Counted from the first letter of the stretch, positions 7,782 through 15,529 are shown. The stretch: 15,529 bases of DNA from Acholeplasmataceae bacterium (GCA_003518475.1 DOYO01000024.1:1-15529), one strand, 5' to 3'. The notes: generated from the letters alone by a model not told the origin. Translations and numbers: made by a program.

Positions 7782-8114
7782 GTTTATAAAGCAAAAAACA
7801 ACAATTAAATCATTGCCTTCGTGTCTTTTTCTATATGCCCCTTATCATGTTGACAAAGTTGGTTTTATATATTGGCATTATCAAAATGCAAGTCAAAGTA
7901 AAACGAATACCACAATAAAAAAGTTCCATTTACTTGATTTTTTCAGCCAATCGTATAATTTATCTTAATGATAATATGAATTACTTTGAAAGTCAATGTA
8001 TTTTCACAAAATGGATGACTATATTTCTAAATATAACTAGAACTATGGTGGAAAGGGATAGGCAAAACCAGATTCGTTCGAATTCGCCATTCAGTAGGTT
8101 TGATTTTGTGAAAA
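7782..8114. other. Intergenic region with the hydrogenase leader
   Basis: Between the phosphoesterase terminator and the hydC ribosome site there is no convincing gene on either strand. Open stretches on the plus strand lack a ribosome site and run into the terminator. The region holds a promoter candidate at 7968-7996 and a second TTGACT box at 7891-7896 with only a weak TATATA at 19 bases. A small imperfect hairpin (TTGGCAT/ATGCAA, about 7872-7891) is also present. A TTTTGTGAAAA half-site (minus strand, about 8001-8011) resembles half of a Rex operator, but no second half was found. No known riboswitch fold was recognised. Confidence 0.6.
7968..7996 (-). promoter_or_regulatory. Promoter candidate of the hydCBA operon
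   Basis: On the minus strand TTGACT (7991-7996) and TATCAT (7968-7973) each match the sigma-70 consensus at 5 of 6 positions with an ideal 17-base spacer. Transcription would begin near 7961, giving an unusually long leader of about 190 bases before hydC. Confidence 0.5.
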
Positions 8115-8143
8115 AAAGATACCATATCCGATATGGTATCTTT
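8111..8143 (-). terminator. Strong intrinsic terminator after the HAD-phosphoesterase gene
   Basis: On the minus strand AAAGATACCATAT (8131-8143) pairs perfectly with ATATGGTATCTTT (8115-8127) over 13 bp with a 3-base loop, followed by a T-run (7 T in all, including the stem end). It lies 35 bp past the stop codon. Confidence 0.92.
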
Positions 8144-8178
8144 GGTATTGCGTATATACTTAACTAAGAGGAAATCTT

Positions 8179-9702
8179 TTAACTTTTACTTGATTTGATT
8201 AAATCTTTATGCAAAATGATCTGTGATGTCACATGACCTTGATGATCAAACTGAATCAACCTCGCACCTTTTGGAAATCCAGGCATCGCGTAATCATAAT
8301 GACCGCTCACACGCCCGTATGCCAACAAAATGCCATCTTTACTATAACTGTAATCATTTAGATGGTCATGTCCGAAAAACATAGCTTTCGCATGCTTCAA
8401 ATTTTTGGCTACATCAAAGAATCCGGTATTTACAGGCGGTGTACATGGAGATTCAAAATAATCGCCTTTATGGATATCATCACTTGGAGAAACTTCTTTC
8501 ACCTCAGGAATTGGAATATGATAAAAAATCAGATGAGGAAGCGGATATCGATTTACACAACCTTCATACCAACTGATCTGATCTTTTGAAAGCGAACCAT
8601 AACCCCAAGTTTTCGTGCCATTTATCATATAAAAATCATCAATATGCGTATCGAGCATAATCAATGAACCTATAGGTTTCTCGCTCTCATCTTTTATCAA
8701 GATATTGCAGTTGGAAAAGCCTAAATAACTTGGCCCTTGATCAAACATCAAATATTTTGATGTCGATATCGCATCAATGAGATCTTGATACGTGTAGTCA
8801 CCTTCAGTGTCGTGATTGCCAAATACATAGCTAAATGGCACTTTGAACTGATCCATAAATTCGCCAAGCTTTTGATACAGCATGACAGCATCTTTTGACA
8901 TGGTCTGGTCGCCTGTAAAAACAATGAAATCAGGGTGCGAGAACGAAATCATGTCACTGATCAACTGATAGGTTTGAATATCCTTTTCATCATTCATCAA
9001 ATGCAGATCTGTCAGTTGTAAAATCCTTAACGGTTTATCCTTTTTGGTTCTAATCACCATTTTATTTTTACTTTCAATAATTCTCATGAGTTCAACTGTA
9101 TCATGTGCAACATGATCAAATTGACGCTGATAATCAAGTGATTTCTTTTGACTCCAGTCAAGGAGAATTGAGTAGATAGATGCGCTATTTGCAGCGAGAC
9201 CATCTGATTTCTGATCACCAATATAGATTATTTCATCTTGAGAGCATCCAAAAAACTTCATATGCTCAAAAATTCCATCGGGATGCGGTTTAGGCTTTTT
9301 AACATCATCAAATGCTAAAACATGATCAAAATATTGATCGATCTTTAAAATCCCAAGCTCATCCATCGCGATACTTCGCATTTCAGAAGTCAACAAACCC
9401 AAACGATATCCATTTTTTTTAAGTTGTTCAAGCATTGTATCAACGCCTTCAAATGTACGCAGATATTGATGCTTTAATTCTTTATGCAACCGATAAATTT
9501 CTTGAAGGTGAAGTTCTTTAACTTCTCCATAAAGCTTTATTAAAACATCTGGATAAGATGATGCGAAAACATCACCTAAATCAAGATTAGAAAAATCAGT
9601 TTTAGGCGGATATTTATTGATTAATTTATTATAAATGGAGAGTACGAGCGCATCACTATCGATGAGCGTTCCATCCATATCGAAAAGAATGACCTTAATC
9701 AT
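8179..9702 (-). CDS. HAD phosphatase fused to calcineurin-like metallophosphoesterase
   Basis: A single uninterrupted 507-residue frame contains two hydrolase domains. Residues 1-210 are a phosphoglycolate-phosphatase-like HAD domain: DMDGTL (D8 nucleophile, D10), LLTS (T105), KPKPHPDG (K138) and GDQKSD (D163, D167), with a helical cap at about 15-85. Residues 220-507 are a binuclear metallophosphoesterase: TDLH (D232, H234), GDQ (D265), GNHD (N296, H297), YHIP (H395) and GHDH (H445, H447). All expected metal and catalytic residues are present in both halves. No signal peptide or membrane helix is seen, so it should be cytoplasmic. The substrate is unknown; the second half resembles purple-acid-phosphatase/Dcr2-like proteins. 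The ATG at 9702 has GAGGG (9709-9713) 6 bases upstream. An internal ATG at codon 215 lacks a ribosome site, so a true fusion is favoured. Single-gene transcription unit. Confidence 0.9.
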   Translation of the reverse strand: MIKVILFDMDGTLIDSDALVLSIYNKLINKYPPKTDFSNLDLGDVFASSYPDVLIKLYGEVKELHLQEIYRLHKELKHQYLRTFEGVDTMLEQLKKNGYRLGLLTSEMRSIAMDELGILKIDQYFDHVLAFDDVKKPKPHPDGIFEHMKFFGCSQDEIIYIGDQKSDGLAANSASIYSILLDWSQKKSLDYQRQFDHVAHDTVELMRIIESKNKMVIRTKKDKPLRILQLTDLHLMNDEKDIQTYQLISDMISFSHPDFIVFTGDQTMSKDAVMLYQKLGEFMDQFKVPFSYVFGNHDTEGDYTYQDLIDAISTSKYLMFDQGPSYLGFSNCNILIKDESEKPIGSLIMLDTHIDDFYMINGTKTWGYGSLSKDQISWYEGCVNRYPLPHLIFYHIPIPEVKEVSPSDDIHKGDYFESPCTPPVNTGFFDVAKNLKHAKAMFFGHDHLNDYSYSKDGILLAYGRVSGHYDYAMPGFPKGARLIQFDHQGHVTSQIILHKDLIKSSKS

Positions 9703-9725
9703 ATATAACCCTCGTCTTCACATTG

Positions 9726-9736
9726 ATTGTATCATA
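9726..9736 (-). promoter_or_regulatory. Extended -10 promoter of the HAD-phosphoesterase gene
   Basis: On the minus strand TATG-A-TACAAT is identical over 11 bases to the element before the DUF2207 gene. The -35 position holds only a weak TTTAAT (9749-9754). Transcription would begin near 9719, leaving a leader of about 17 bases that still contains the GAGGG ribosome site. Confidence 0.55.
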
Positions 9737-9750
9737 GAAAACCAAACCAT

Positions 9751-9788
9751 TAAACAAAAGGAATGACTTGTTTCCTCGTCATTCCTTT
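9751..9788 (-). terminator. Intrinsic terminator of the GDPD-lipoprotein operon
   Basis: On the minus strand AAAGGAATGAC (9778-9788) pairs with GTCATTCCTTT (9757-9767) over 11 bp, with a 10-base loop, followed by TGTTTA. It begins about 30 bp after the lipoprotein stop and directly precedes the next promoter. Confidence 0.88.
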
Positions 9789-9820
9789 CATTATTTATGG
9801 AGGAAAATCCAAAATATTAT

Positions 9821-12800
9821 TTATAGTGGTGCAGTTACAGTCAGTATGCGTTCATGGATGGTTTCATTTCCATAAATATCAGTGACTGTGTAAATCAGTG
9901 TATATACACCGACAACTGAAGTATCAACTGTGTAAACATTTGTTTCAGCGTTGTAAGTGACAAGACCGACTGTTGCTGATGTGACAACTACCGTTGGAAC
10001 CTTAGCAAAGTCCCCGACCTTAATGCCAGTCAGCGGATTGAATGCGATATTTTGAACAACGGTTGCTGGAGTTGTGTAAATACGTGGTGCTAGATCATCT
10101 TTCACATATCCAATCAATTCGACAGAGACATCATCGAAGTATACTGCAGTTGCAACACTTCTTTCAGGTTTATCAGTTTCGATCAAACCAAGGAAGAAGC
10201 CAATCTTAACATCTGGATGGCTTTGTAAACGGTTATGTAGTACAACTTCATAGGTTACCCATTCAGTGGATAGTGGAACAATATAAGATGACAATACTTG
10301 CCATGATGATGATTCTTCAAAGGAAACCTTAATATCTCTTGCTACATCTGCTTTTGCCTTAAAGGTAAACAGATAGGTTGATCCCGCTTCTGACTTAAAG
10401 CTGTTCTTTTGGAAGAATTGAATAGAATGCGGAATGGTAGCAACATTGGTGACATTGATTCTGATTGCTCCATCAACGAATGTATGTGGATCCCATGTGC
10501 CTGGTGTAGCACCAGCCTTGAGTGTCCAACCAACATTGGCATCTAGATTCGTAATTGTATTTTCTAAAGCGAAATCTCCATCAGTGAAGACAATACGTGA
10601 ATCCATAAAGTTAATTGCTTCAAGAACAGTTACAATACGAGTCAGTATAAGTTCATTGCCTGTTTCGTCAGTCAAAGTATAGGTTAATGTGTAGTCGCCT
10701 GCAACATCAACATTCACTAATCCTGCAACTGTGACATCTTCAACTGTAAGTGTCTTGTCAACATGATCATAAACTCTTAATCCTAACATTGGATCAAATG
10801 CATTGCCTAACTTCCAGTTAATATCTTGAGCACCCCAAATTTGTGGTACTTCAGCATCTGTAGAGAGTTCAAGAATACGTGTAACAACGATATCATCAAG
10901 ATAAACTGTTGTTGGAATAGACATATCATGAATATTTCCTAGGAAGAAGCCAAACTTAACATTCGTAACACTAGCTGTCTTATGTTCGTATTCATAGGTA
11001 TATGTTGTCCACTCTGTTGTTAAATCAAAATATGCTGCAAATCCTGAACCTGAAGTTTCAAAGTTGACTTGCATTGGACGTGGTTCTTCTGCTCTTGCTT
11101 TAAAGGAAATCTGATAAATGTGACCTTGAGTCAACGAACGATTTTGTTGATAGAATTGTGTGCCATAGTATAAGGTCCATGGTTCGTAAACATCAATTGT
11201 AGCAATACCATTCTTAATTTCAGTTGTGAATCCACCTGATCCATGCCAACCCCAACCTGTTGTTGCTGGTTGTGCAACTGGTAATAATTGTTCAACTTCA
11301 AAGTCGCCATTGGTGATATTGAAGCTTGTTGGCAAGCCGCCGCCTGTTTCAGTAACAATGACTGTTCTGCTCTTTTCAACCACATTGCCCTGACGATCTG
11401 TCAATGTATAAACCAGTTGATAATCACCAGGAACATCAGTGTTGACTGTGCCTGTAATCACGATGCTTGCTGGAGTTAATGATTTATCAACAAGATCAAA
11501 GACTTTGACATTAAGAAGAGGATCGAATGGTAAACCTGTTTCAATCTGTGCATCTTCCAAGCCAAACATCATCGGAGCCTTGTTATCAACCATATAGCCT
11601 ACTAATTCAATTTCAACATTGTCTAAGTAGAATGTCGTTGCAGGAGAATCTGCTTCAACAAGACCTGCAAAGAATGCAAACTTGCCGTTGCTGAATCCAG
11701 CTGCTGGAACATAGATTAATGATTCATATGAAACCCATTCAGTTGTGAGTTCGACAATTTCAAACCAATTGACAACCGTACCGGATTCAAGTGATAAACG
11801 GACTGCGCGTGCAATATCAACTTTCGCATCATAAGTGACACGATAAATAGCTTGTGTTTCAACGATTCTATTTTGTTGATAGAATTGTGTTCCATGAGGT
11901 ACTGTGCCTACACTGGTAATGACTTGCGTCATGATGCCATTTTCAATAGCAACCGTAAAGGTTCCAGCTCCATGCCAGCCCCATCCTGTAACTGCAGGTT
12001 GAGCGATTGGAACTAGTTGATCAACTTGCATGTCGCCATTGATGAGTGTGAATGTTGAACCAAGCATATCGACAGCTTCTTTAACTTCAATTTGTCTTGT
12101 GTAGGTTGCTGTTTGATCGCTAGCGTCAGTGATTGTATAAGTGAGTTCGTAAACGCCAACTGTTGTTTCATCGACTTCGCCTGTAACCACGATATCTTCA
12201 ACTGTCAATTCCTTATCAACAGCATCAAAAATCGTAATATTCTGAAGTGGATCAAATGCAAAGTCCTTCATAATAACCATATTATCGACACCACGTAAAA
12301 CTGGAGCGTCGTTATCAATGATTTCTTCAATAGTTTCTACAGTAATATTATCTAGGTATACAGTGGTAGGAACAGACGTTGAACCTACTGCACCCATGAA
12401 GAATGCAAACTTACCATTGACATAACCTGGCAATATATGCTGGAATTCAATTGTATAAGTATTCCATTCAGTCGTAATATCGACGATGGTATCAAAACGT
12501 CTTGTTGTTCCTTCTTCTAAAGCAATTTGAATTGGACGAGGAAGATCAGCTTTCGCATCAAAGGTGACGCGATAGATATGACCTTGAACAATCACGCGAT
12601 TTTGAAGATAGAATTGAACACCATAAGTCACTGTGCCCAGATCCTTGATATCAATTTTAGCAACTCCATCTTTAATCTGTGCAGTGAATACGCCTGCTCC
12701 ATGCCATCCCCATCCTGTTTCTGCAGGTTGTGGCATTGCAGTAAGCTGTTCTTCTTCAAAGTCGCCATTAAGAATCAACCATGTTGAAGGAACAAGTCCG

Positions 12801-13867
12801 GAAACAACAGTAATGGTTCTAGTAACAATAACTTCATTACCAGATTCATCACTCAGTGTGTAAGTTAAAATGTACTCACCAATTTCATTCACGTTGACTG
12901 TGCCAGTAATAACGATATCTGCTGGAGTCAATGTAATATCTTGGTTATCGGATACGGTAACACCATCAAGCGGATCAAAGGTATCACCAGTGGAAATTGT
13001 CTTGTCTGTAGCGCCAGTAATCACTGGAGCTGTTTCATCATCTGCTGGTTCCACTTCAATAAATGCAACGTTGTCGATGTAGATTGTTGTTAACGCATTT
13101 CCGTCTACCAAACGGCCTGCCGTTGTACCGGCACCAAAGATTAATTTACCGTTGGTAACAGAATCAAGCGTAACAAAGAAGTCATACTCATACGTTGTCC
13201 ATTCTGTTGTCATCATCACATTTTCTTCAAGGAATCCGATATATGATGAATTTTCTAATTTAACAACCATACCGCGGGGAACATCAACTTTTGCATCAAA
13301 AACCAGTTTATAACTCTTGCCTTTTGAAATCACTAAACCAGGTTGTGAAAATTGATTACTCCACCATTGTCCGCCATTGGCAGTAATATCATAGTTCAAG
13401 ACACCGTCAACGATTGTTGCTGTGCTTGTTCCGCCTTCACCAGCCCAATGTGTCCATCCTGCTGTAATGGGTTCACTGAAGTCTCCATTGATTAAAAACA
13501 GTTCAGATGTTGGTTTTACTCTAACAATAATCGTACGTGTTAAAGATGTAACATTGCCAGCAGCATCACTCACTGTGTAAGTGATAATGTAAGTTCCAAC
13601 GACATCAACATCAAAATCACCTGAATAAGTGATTGAAGATGTAATCGTTCCATCAACATCATCGATTGCAGTAATGCCTGCTGTTAATGAGAATGTTTCA
13701 TCTCCTTGATCAACAACAATATCCGCTACACCAAGGAGCAATGGATCTGTTGTGTCAACATCAACAATCGGTTCAGTTTCAATTGGCTCTTCGATTGGAT
13801 CCTTGTCACATGCAACAAGTATCAATGAAAGCATTAAAATACTTAAAATATACCAAATTTTTTTCAT
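9821..13867 (-). CDS. Giant surface lipoprotein with alternating Ig-like and CBM4/9-like modules
   Basis: A 1348-residue predicted lipoprotein. The signal peptide (MKK plus a hydrophobic core, 4-19) ends in lipobox LVAC with C20 as the lipidated residue, followed by an acidic linker (21-40). Six Ig-like modules of the DUF5011 type lie at about 40-117, 277-356, 519-597, 760-840, 1003-1083 and 1256-1346, each with a GxYxLTYTxTDxxGN signature. Between them are five CBM4/9-like beta-sandwich modules at about 121-272, 360-513, 603-756, 845-998 and 1090-1253. Each starts with (I/T)NGDF or close to it, and most have TTEW(x)TY and a closing (V/F)YLDN-like strand. Modules 2-4 share GWGWHGxG. No catalytic domain, C-terminal anchor or cell-wall motif is visible. 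The likely role is multivalent carbohydrate or polymer binding at the cell surface; this is inference, as the ligand is unknown. AGAGAGG lies 7 bases before the ATG. It begins 24 bp after the GDPD stop, in one operon. Confidence 0.9.
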   Translation of the reverse strand: MKKIWYILSILMLSLILVACDKDPIEEPIETEPIVDVDTTDPLLLGVADIVVDQGDETFSLTAGITAIDDVDGTITSSITYSGDFDVDVVGTYIITYTVSDAAGNVTSLTRTIIVRVKPTSELFLINGDFSEPITAGWTHWAGEGGTSTATIVDGVLNYDITANGGQWWSNQFSQPGLVISKGKSYKLVFDAKVDVPRGMVVKLENSSYIGFLEENVMMTTEWTTYEYDFFVTLDSVTNGKLIFGAGTTAGRLVDGNALTTIYIDNVAFIEVEPADDETAPVITGATDKTISTGDTFDPLDGVTVSDNQDITLTPADIVITGTVNVNEIGEYILTYTLSDESGNEVIVTRTITVVSGLVPSTWLILNGDFEEEQLTAMPQPAETGWGWHGAGVFTAQIKDGVAKIDIKDLGTVTYGVQFYLQNRVIVQGHIYRVTFDAKADLPRPIQIALEEGTTRRFDTIVDITTEWNTYTIEFQHILPGYVNGKFAFFMGAVGSTSVPTTVYLDNITVETIEEIIDNDAPVLRGVDNMVIMKDFAFDPLQNITIFDAVDKELTVEDIVVTGEVDETTVGVYELTYTITDASDQTATYTRQIEVKEAVDMLGSTFTLINGDMQVDQLVPIAQPAVTGWGWHGAGTFTVAIENGIMTQVITSVGTVPHGTQFYQQNRIVETQAIYRVTYDAKVDIARAVRLSLESGTVVNWFEIVELTTEWVSYESLIYVPAAGFSNGKFAFFAGLVEADSPATTFYLDNVEIELVGYMVDNKAPMMFGLEDAQIETGLPFDPLLNVKVFDLVDKSLTPASIVITGTVNTDVPGDYQLVYTLTDRQGNVVEKSRTVIVTETGGGLPTSFNITNGDFEVEQLLPVAQPATTGWGWHGSGGFTTEIKNGIATIDVYEPWTLYYGTQFYQQNRSLTQGHIYQISFKARAEEPRPMQVNFETSGSGFAAYFDLTTEWTTYTYEYEHKTASVTNVKFGFFLGNIHDMSIPTTVYLDDIVVTRILELSTDAEVPQIWGAQDINWKLGNAFDPMLGLRVYDHVDKTLTVEDVTVAGLVNVDVAGDYTLTYTLTDETGNELILTRIVTVLEAINFMDSRIVFTDGDFALENTITNLDANVGWTLKAGATPGTWDPHTFVDGAIRINVTNVATIPHSIQFFQKNSFKSEAGSTYLFTFKAKADVARDIKVSFEESSSWQVLSSYIVPLSTEWVTYEVVLHNRLQSHPDVKIGFFLGLIETDKPERSVATAVYFDDVSVELIGYVKDDLAPRIYTTPATVVQNIAFNPLTGIKVGDFAKVPTVVVTSATVGLVTYNAETNVYTVDTSVVGVYTLIYTVTDIYGNETIHERILTVTAPL
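10874..13048 (-). repeat. Three consecutive Ig+CBM cassettes, about 725-730 bp each
   Basis: Within the lipoprotein gene, residues about 274-513, 517-756 and 758-998 form three similar cassettes. The GWGWHG codons recur at 12715, 11986 and 11257, a spacing of exactly 729 bp each time. Other in-register matches are Q(F)YxQNR, IYRVTxDAK and KFAFFxG. The flanking cassette 1 (CBM at 121-272) and cassette 5 (1003-1253) are related but clearly more diverged, lacking GWGWHG. The repeats are evident at protein level; DNA identity was not computed. Confidence 0.85.
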
Positions 13868-13891
13868 TTCCTGACCTCTCTCTTTATTTTT

Positions 13892-15529
13892 TTAAATGAT
13901 AACACGACGTTTTTTTATCGTGATGAATACAAATGTTCCAGCTGCAAGTAACAATACTCCCGATGAGATACCGATAATCAATCCCAAAGATGAAGGTTCT
14001 TCAACAACTTCTGCCAATATTTCAACTTCGATGATGTCAGTTAACACGGTAATTTTGGTACCATCTGGCAAATATGAATCGAATGTTGCATACATATATA
14101 AAATCCCTGGCTGTTCAATCGATTCAATCTTTCCATATTCATCAAATACAACACCAGTTCCTCCATCATCAATCATGATATATTCAGGACGGTATGCATA
14201 TGTTGTTCCGTTGGGTGACTGAAGCTCTGTTTCAATCTTAACTGTCAATCGATTCTCCCATGTAACAACACCTGGATATTCTTTGACATTGATCCGGTTA
14301 AATGTATTTTCATAATATCCAAGATTATCAGTTGTAATGCCATTTACACCATAGCCATAGTATGAATTGAGTTCTGTGTAATCATTGAGTGTCCATGGCC
14401 ACACGGTAATGCCTCTATGAATAACGGATTTGATAAATTCACTTGTTAAAGCGCCATAACTTGTGTTTAAGGTCGATTTAATAGGAACAACAGTCGAAAT
14501 CGCATTGGTTAAGGATGATGGCACTGAATTTGCGTTGAGCACGGATGAAGTCAATAACCCATTCGATAAATCGGGATATAACTCATTCATGTCAATGATA
14601 TTTTGTGTACCAAAGGAAATCATGACTGCTTGATCGTACATGTCATACTCTTCAATAAGTAAAGAAACAAGATGCACAAGCATGGAGTCAACCGATTTAA
14701 TTTCAATAAATATAACTGCTCCGCTTCCCTTTAATGCATCGAAATATTCATTCAATGTCGGTATCTTCAAGTCTAATCTTCCACTGACAGGATCTGCAAG
14801 ATTGACTTCTTTGAGTTGTGCCAATGTTGAAGATGAGACGGTGAGTGCAGTATAATCTGGCGCTGTACGTGCAGTGGATCCATCATGAATGATCACAATC
14901 TCATGATCGCTTGTCAAGTAAACATCCAACTCTAAGATATCTGCGCCTTTTTCAACTGAAGCTAATGCTGCTTCAATCGTATTTTCTGGAGCTGATGATA
15001 GTGCGCCTGCATAAAGTCCGCGGTGCGCAATCATCATAGGTCTTCTCACTTGGGTGTTTTCTGGGAATAATTCATATTTTGCAAAAAGGTTTTCGTAATT
15101 TTGTGTGATGATACCTTGCGCTCCTGATAAAATTGCTCGGTATTGGCTAACATCATTGTCAGCTGCCTGGACCCATATGGTCATTAAACGCTGTTGAAGA
15201 TATTCCACTTGACCACGAGATACCAGATCAACAGGTAAAACTGCTGCAAGTGCTTGCGCACGGTTTGTTTCTCTTCTAACATCTAAAAGATCTTCTACAG
15301 TAAGTTCTTCCTGATCGATAAAATCAAAGATCAGCACACCACGGATCAAACTGTGTATTTCTCTAGCAGCGATGATGGATTCAGCATCTTTTGAAAAGAC
15401 GAATACATCAAGGATTCCAAAGAGTTTCAGTTCTTCAGCGACCAAAACCGCTAAATCTTGATTTTCAATATAAAATCCGGGAATGACCAAACCATCAATT
15501 TCAACCAATGTATCATAAAGCGATTGATA
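13892..15529 (-). CDS. Membrane-anchored glycerophosphodiester phosphodiesterase, 5' end cut by window
   Basis: The frame is open to the window edge, so the N-terminus is missing; 545 residues are visible. The TTG at 15508 is not a credible start, since in-frame codons continue upstream. A complete GDPD domain spans about visible residues 163-408: IAHRG (H169), ENT (182-184), ELDVYLTSD (E200, D202), HDGS (H215), IEIKS (E275), VWPWTLND and GVNGITTD. These are the catalytic His pair and metal-binding acids. GDPDs hydrolyse glycerophosphodiesters to glycerol-3-phosphate and an alcohol. Residues about 1-155 look like the second half of another GDPD barrel (IWVQAADND...GAQGIITQN) without visible catalytic residues. 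After the enzyme come a beta-rich segment (about 415-505), one membrane helix (about 515-537) and a basic KKRR tail. This topology puts the enzyme outside the cell. It lies 24 bp upstream of the lipoprotein gene with no terminator between. Confidence 0.9.
   Translation of the reverse strand, partial: YQSLYDTLVEIDGLVIPGFYIENQDLAVLVAEELKLFGILDVFVFSKDAESIIAAREIHSLIRGVLIFDFIDQEELTVEDLLDVRRETNRAQALAAVLPVDLVSRGQVEYLQQRLMTIWVQAADNDVSQYRAILSGAQGIITQNYENLFAKYELFPENTQVRRPMMIAHRGLYAGALSSAPENTIEAALASVEKGADILELDVYLTSDHEIVIIHDGSTARTAPDYTALTVSSSTLAQLKEVNLADPVSGRLDLKIPTLNEYFDALKGSGAVIFIEIKSVDSMLVHLVSLLIEEYDMYDQAVMISFGTQNIIDMNELYPDLSNGLLTSSVLNANSVPSSLTNAISTVVPIKSTLNTSYGALTSEFIKSVIHRGITVWPWTLNDYTELNSYYGYGVNGITTDNLGYYENTFNRINVKEYPGVVTWENRLTVKIETELQSPNGTTYAYRPEYIMIDDGGTGVVFDEYGKIESIEQPGILYMYATFDSYLPDGTKITVLTDIIEVEILAEVVEEPSSLGLIIGISSGVLLLAAGTFVFITIKKRRVII

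Noticed and set aside
8001..8110. Possible Rex operators (TTGTGAAAA-like half-sites near 8001-8011 and 8105-8114)
   Set aside because: Neither has a matching inverted half at the right spacing, and the second is part of the terminator T-run.
7934..8167. Plus-strand open frame in the hydrogenase upstream gap
   Set aside because: There is no ribosome site, it runs straight through the 13-bp terminator hairpin, and it shows no protein-like pattern.
9058..9060. Separate gene starting at the internal ATG (codon 215) of the HAD-phosphoesterase
   Set aside because: No ribosome site precedes it and the frame is continuous without a stop, so a single fused protein is simpler.
13896..14222. Plus-strand open frame of 108 codons inside the GDPD gene
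   Set aside because: It is antisense to a well-supported coding region, has no ribosome site and no recognisable motifs; it is a frame shadow.
15506..15508. TTG as the start codon of the GDPD gene
   Set aside because: The frame stays open to the window edge, no ribosome site precedes it and no signal peptide follows; the gene is simply truncated.

Overview
The window comes from an AT-rich bacterial chromosome. Every supported gene (ten, two of them cut by the window ends) lies on the minus strand. The standard genetic code fits: CPBP and hydC end in TGA, and tryptophans are encoded by TGG with no in-frame TGA needed. Strong AGGAGG-type ribosome sites, extended -10 promoters, short U-tailed terminators, a LemA/DUF2207 pair, a lipoprotein with a short lipobox signal and a soluble NADH-type [FeFe] hydrogenase suggest an anaerobic fermenter of the Bacillota/Mycoplasmatota border, for example an Izemoplasmatales- or Acholeplasma-like lineage. 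The taxonomic placement is inference; no rRNA or marker gene is present.

Layout in order of transcription (high to low coordinates). (1) 15529-9821: a two-gene surface operon. It holds the 3' part of a membrane-anchored glycerophosphodiester phosphodiesterase (GDPD) with an apparently degenerate extra GDPD half in front, then 24 bp later a 1348-residue lipoprotein built from six Ig-like modules alternating with five CBM4/9-like modules. It ends at a terminator. (2) 9702-8179: a single gene fusing a HAD phosphatase to a calcineurin-like metallophosphoesterase, with its own extended -10 promoter and a 13-bp terminator. (3) 8178-7769: a 410-bp gap with that terminator and the probable promoter and long leader of the hydrogenase operon. 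(4) 7768-4308: hydC-hydB-hydA, a compact NADH-linked [FeFe] hydrogenase, with start/stop overlap between hydC and hydB, ended by a terminator. (5) 4055-3267: an Lgt-family membrane protein with an altered signature, then a terminator. (6) 3153-2362: a CPBP-family membrane protease, then a terminator that overlaps the next promoter. (7) 2168-1: a DUF2207 membrane protein followed by LemA, which runs off the window.

Functionally, the hydrogenase would let the cell dispose of NADH electrons as H2. The rest is largely cell-surface biology: lipid attachment (Lgt-like), membrane proteolysis (CPBP), envelope proteins (LemA/DUF2207), and a surface GDPD with a multivalent, apparently non-catalytic binding lipoprotein. 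The most distinctive items are the Ig/CBM lipoprotein with its tandem GDPD partner, the HAD-metallophosphoesterase fusion, the reduced HydB, and the Lgt homologue lacking the usual signature residues. No tRNA, rRNA, CRISPR array, insertion sequence or phage gene was recognised.
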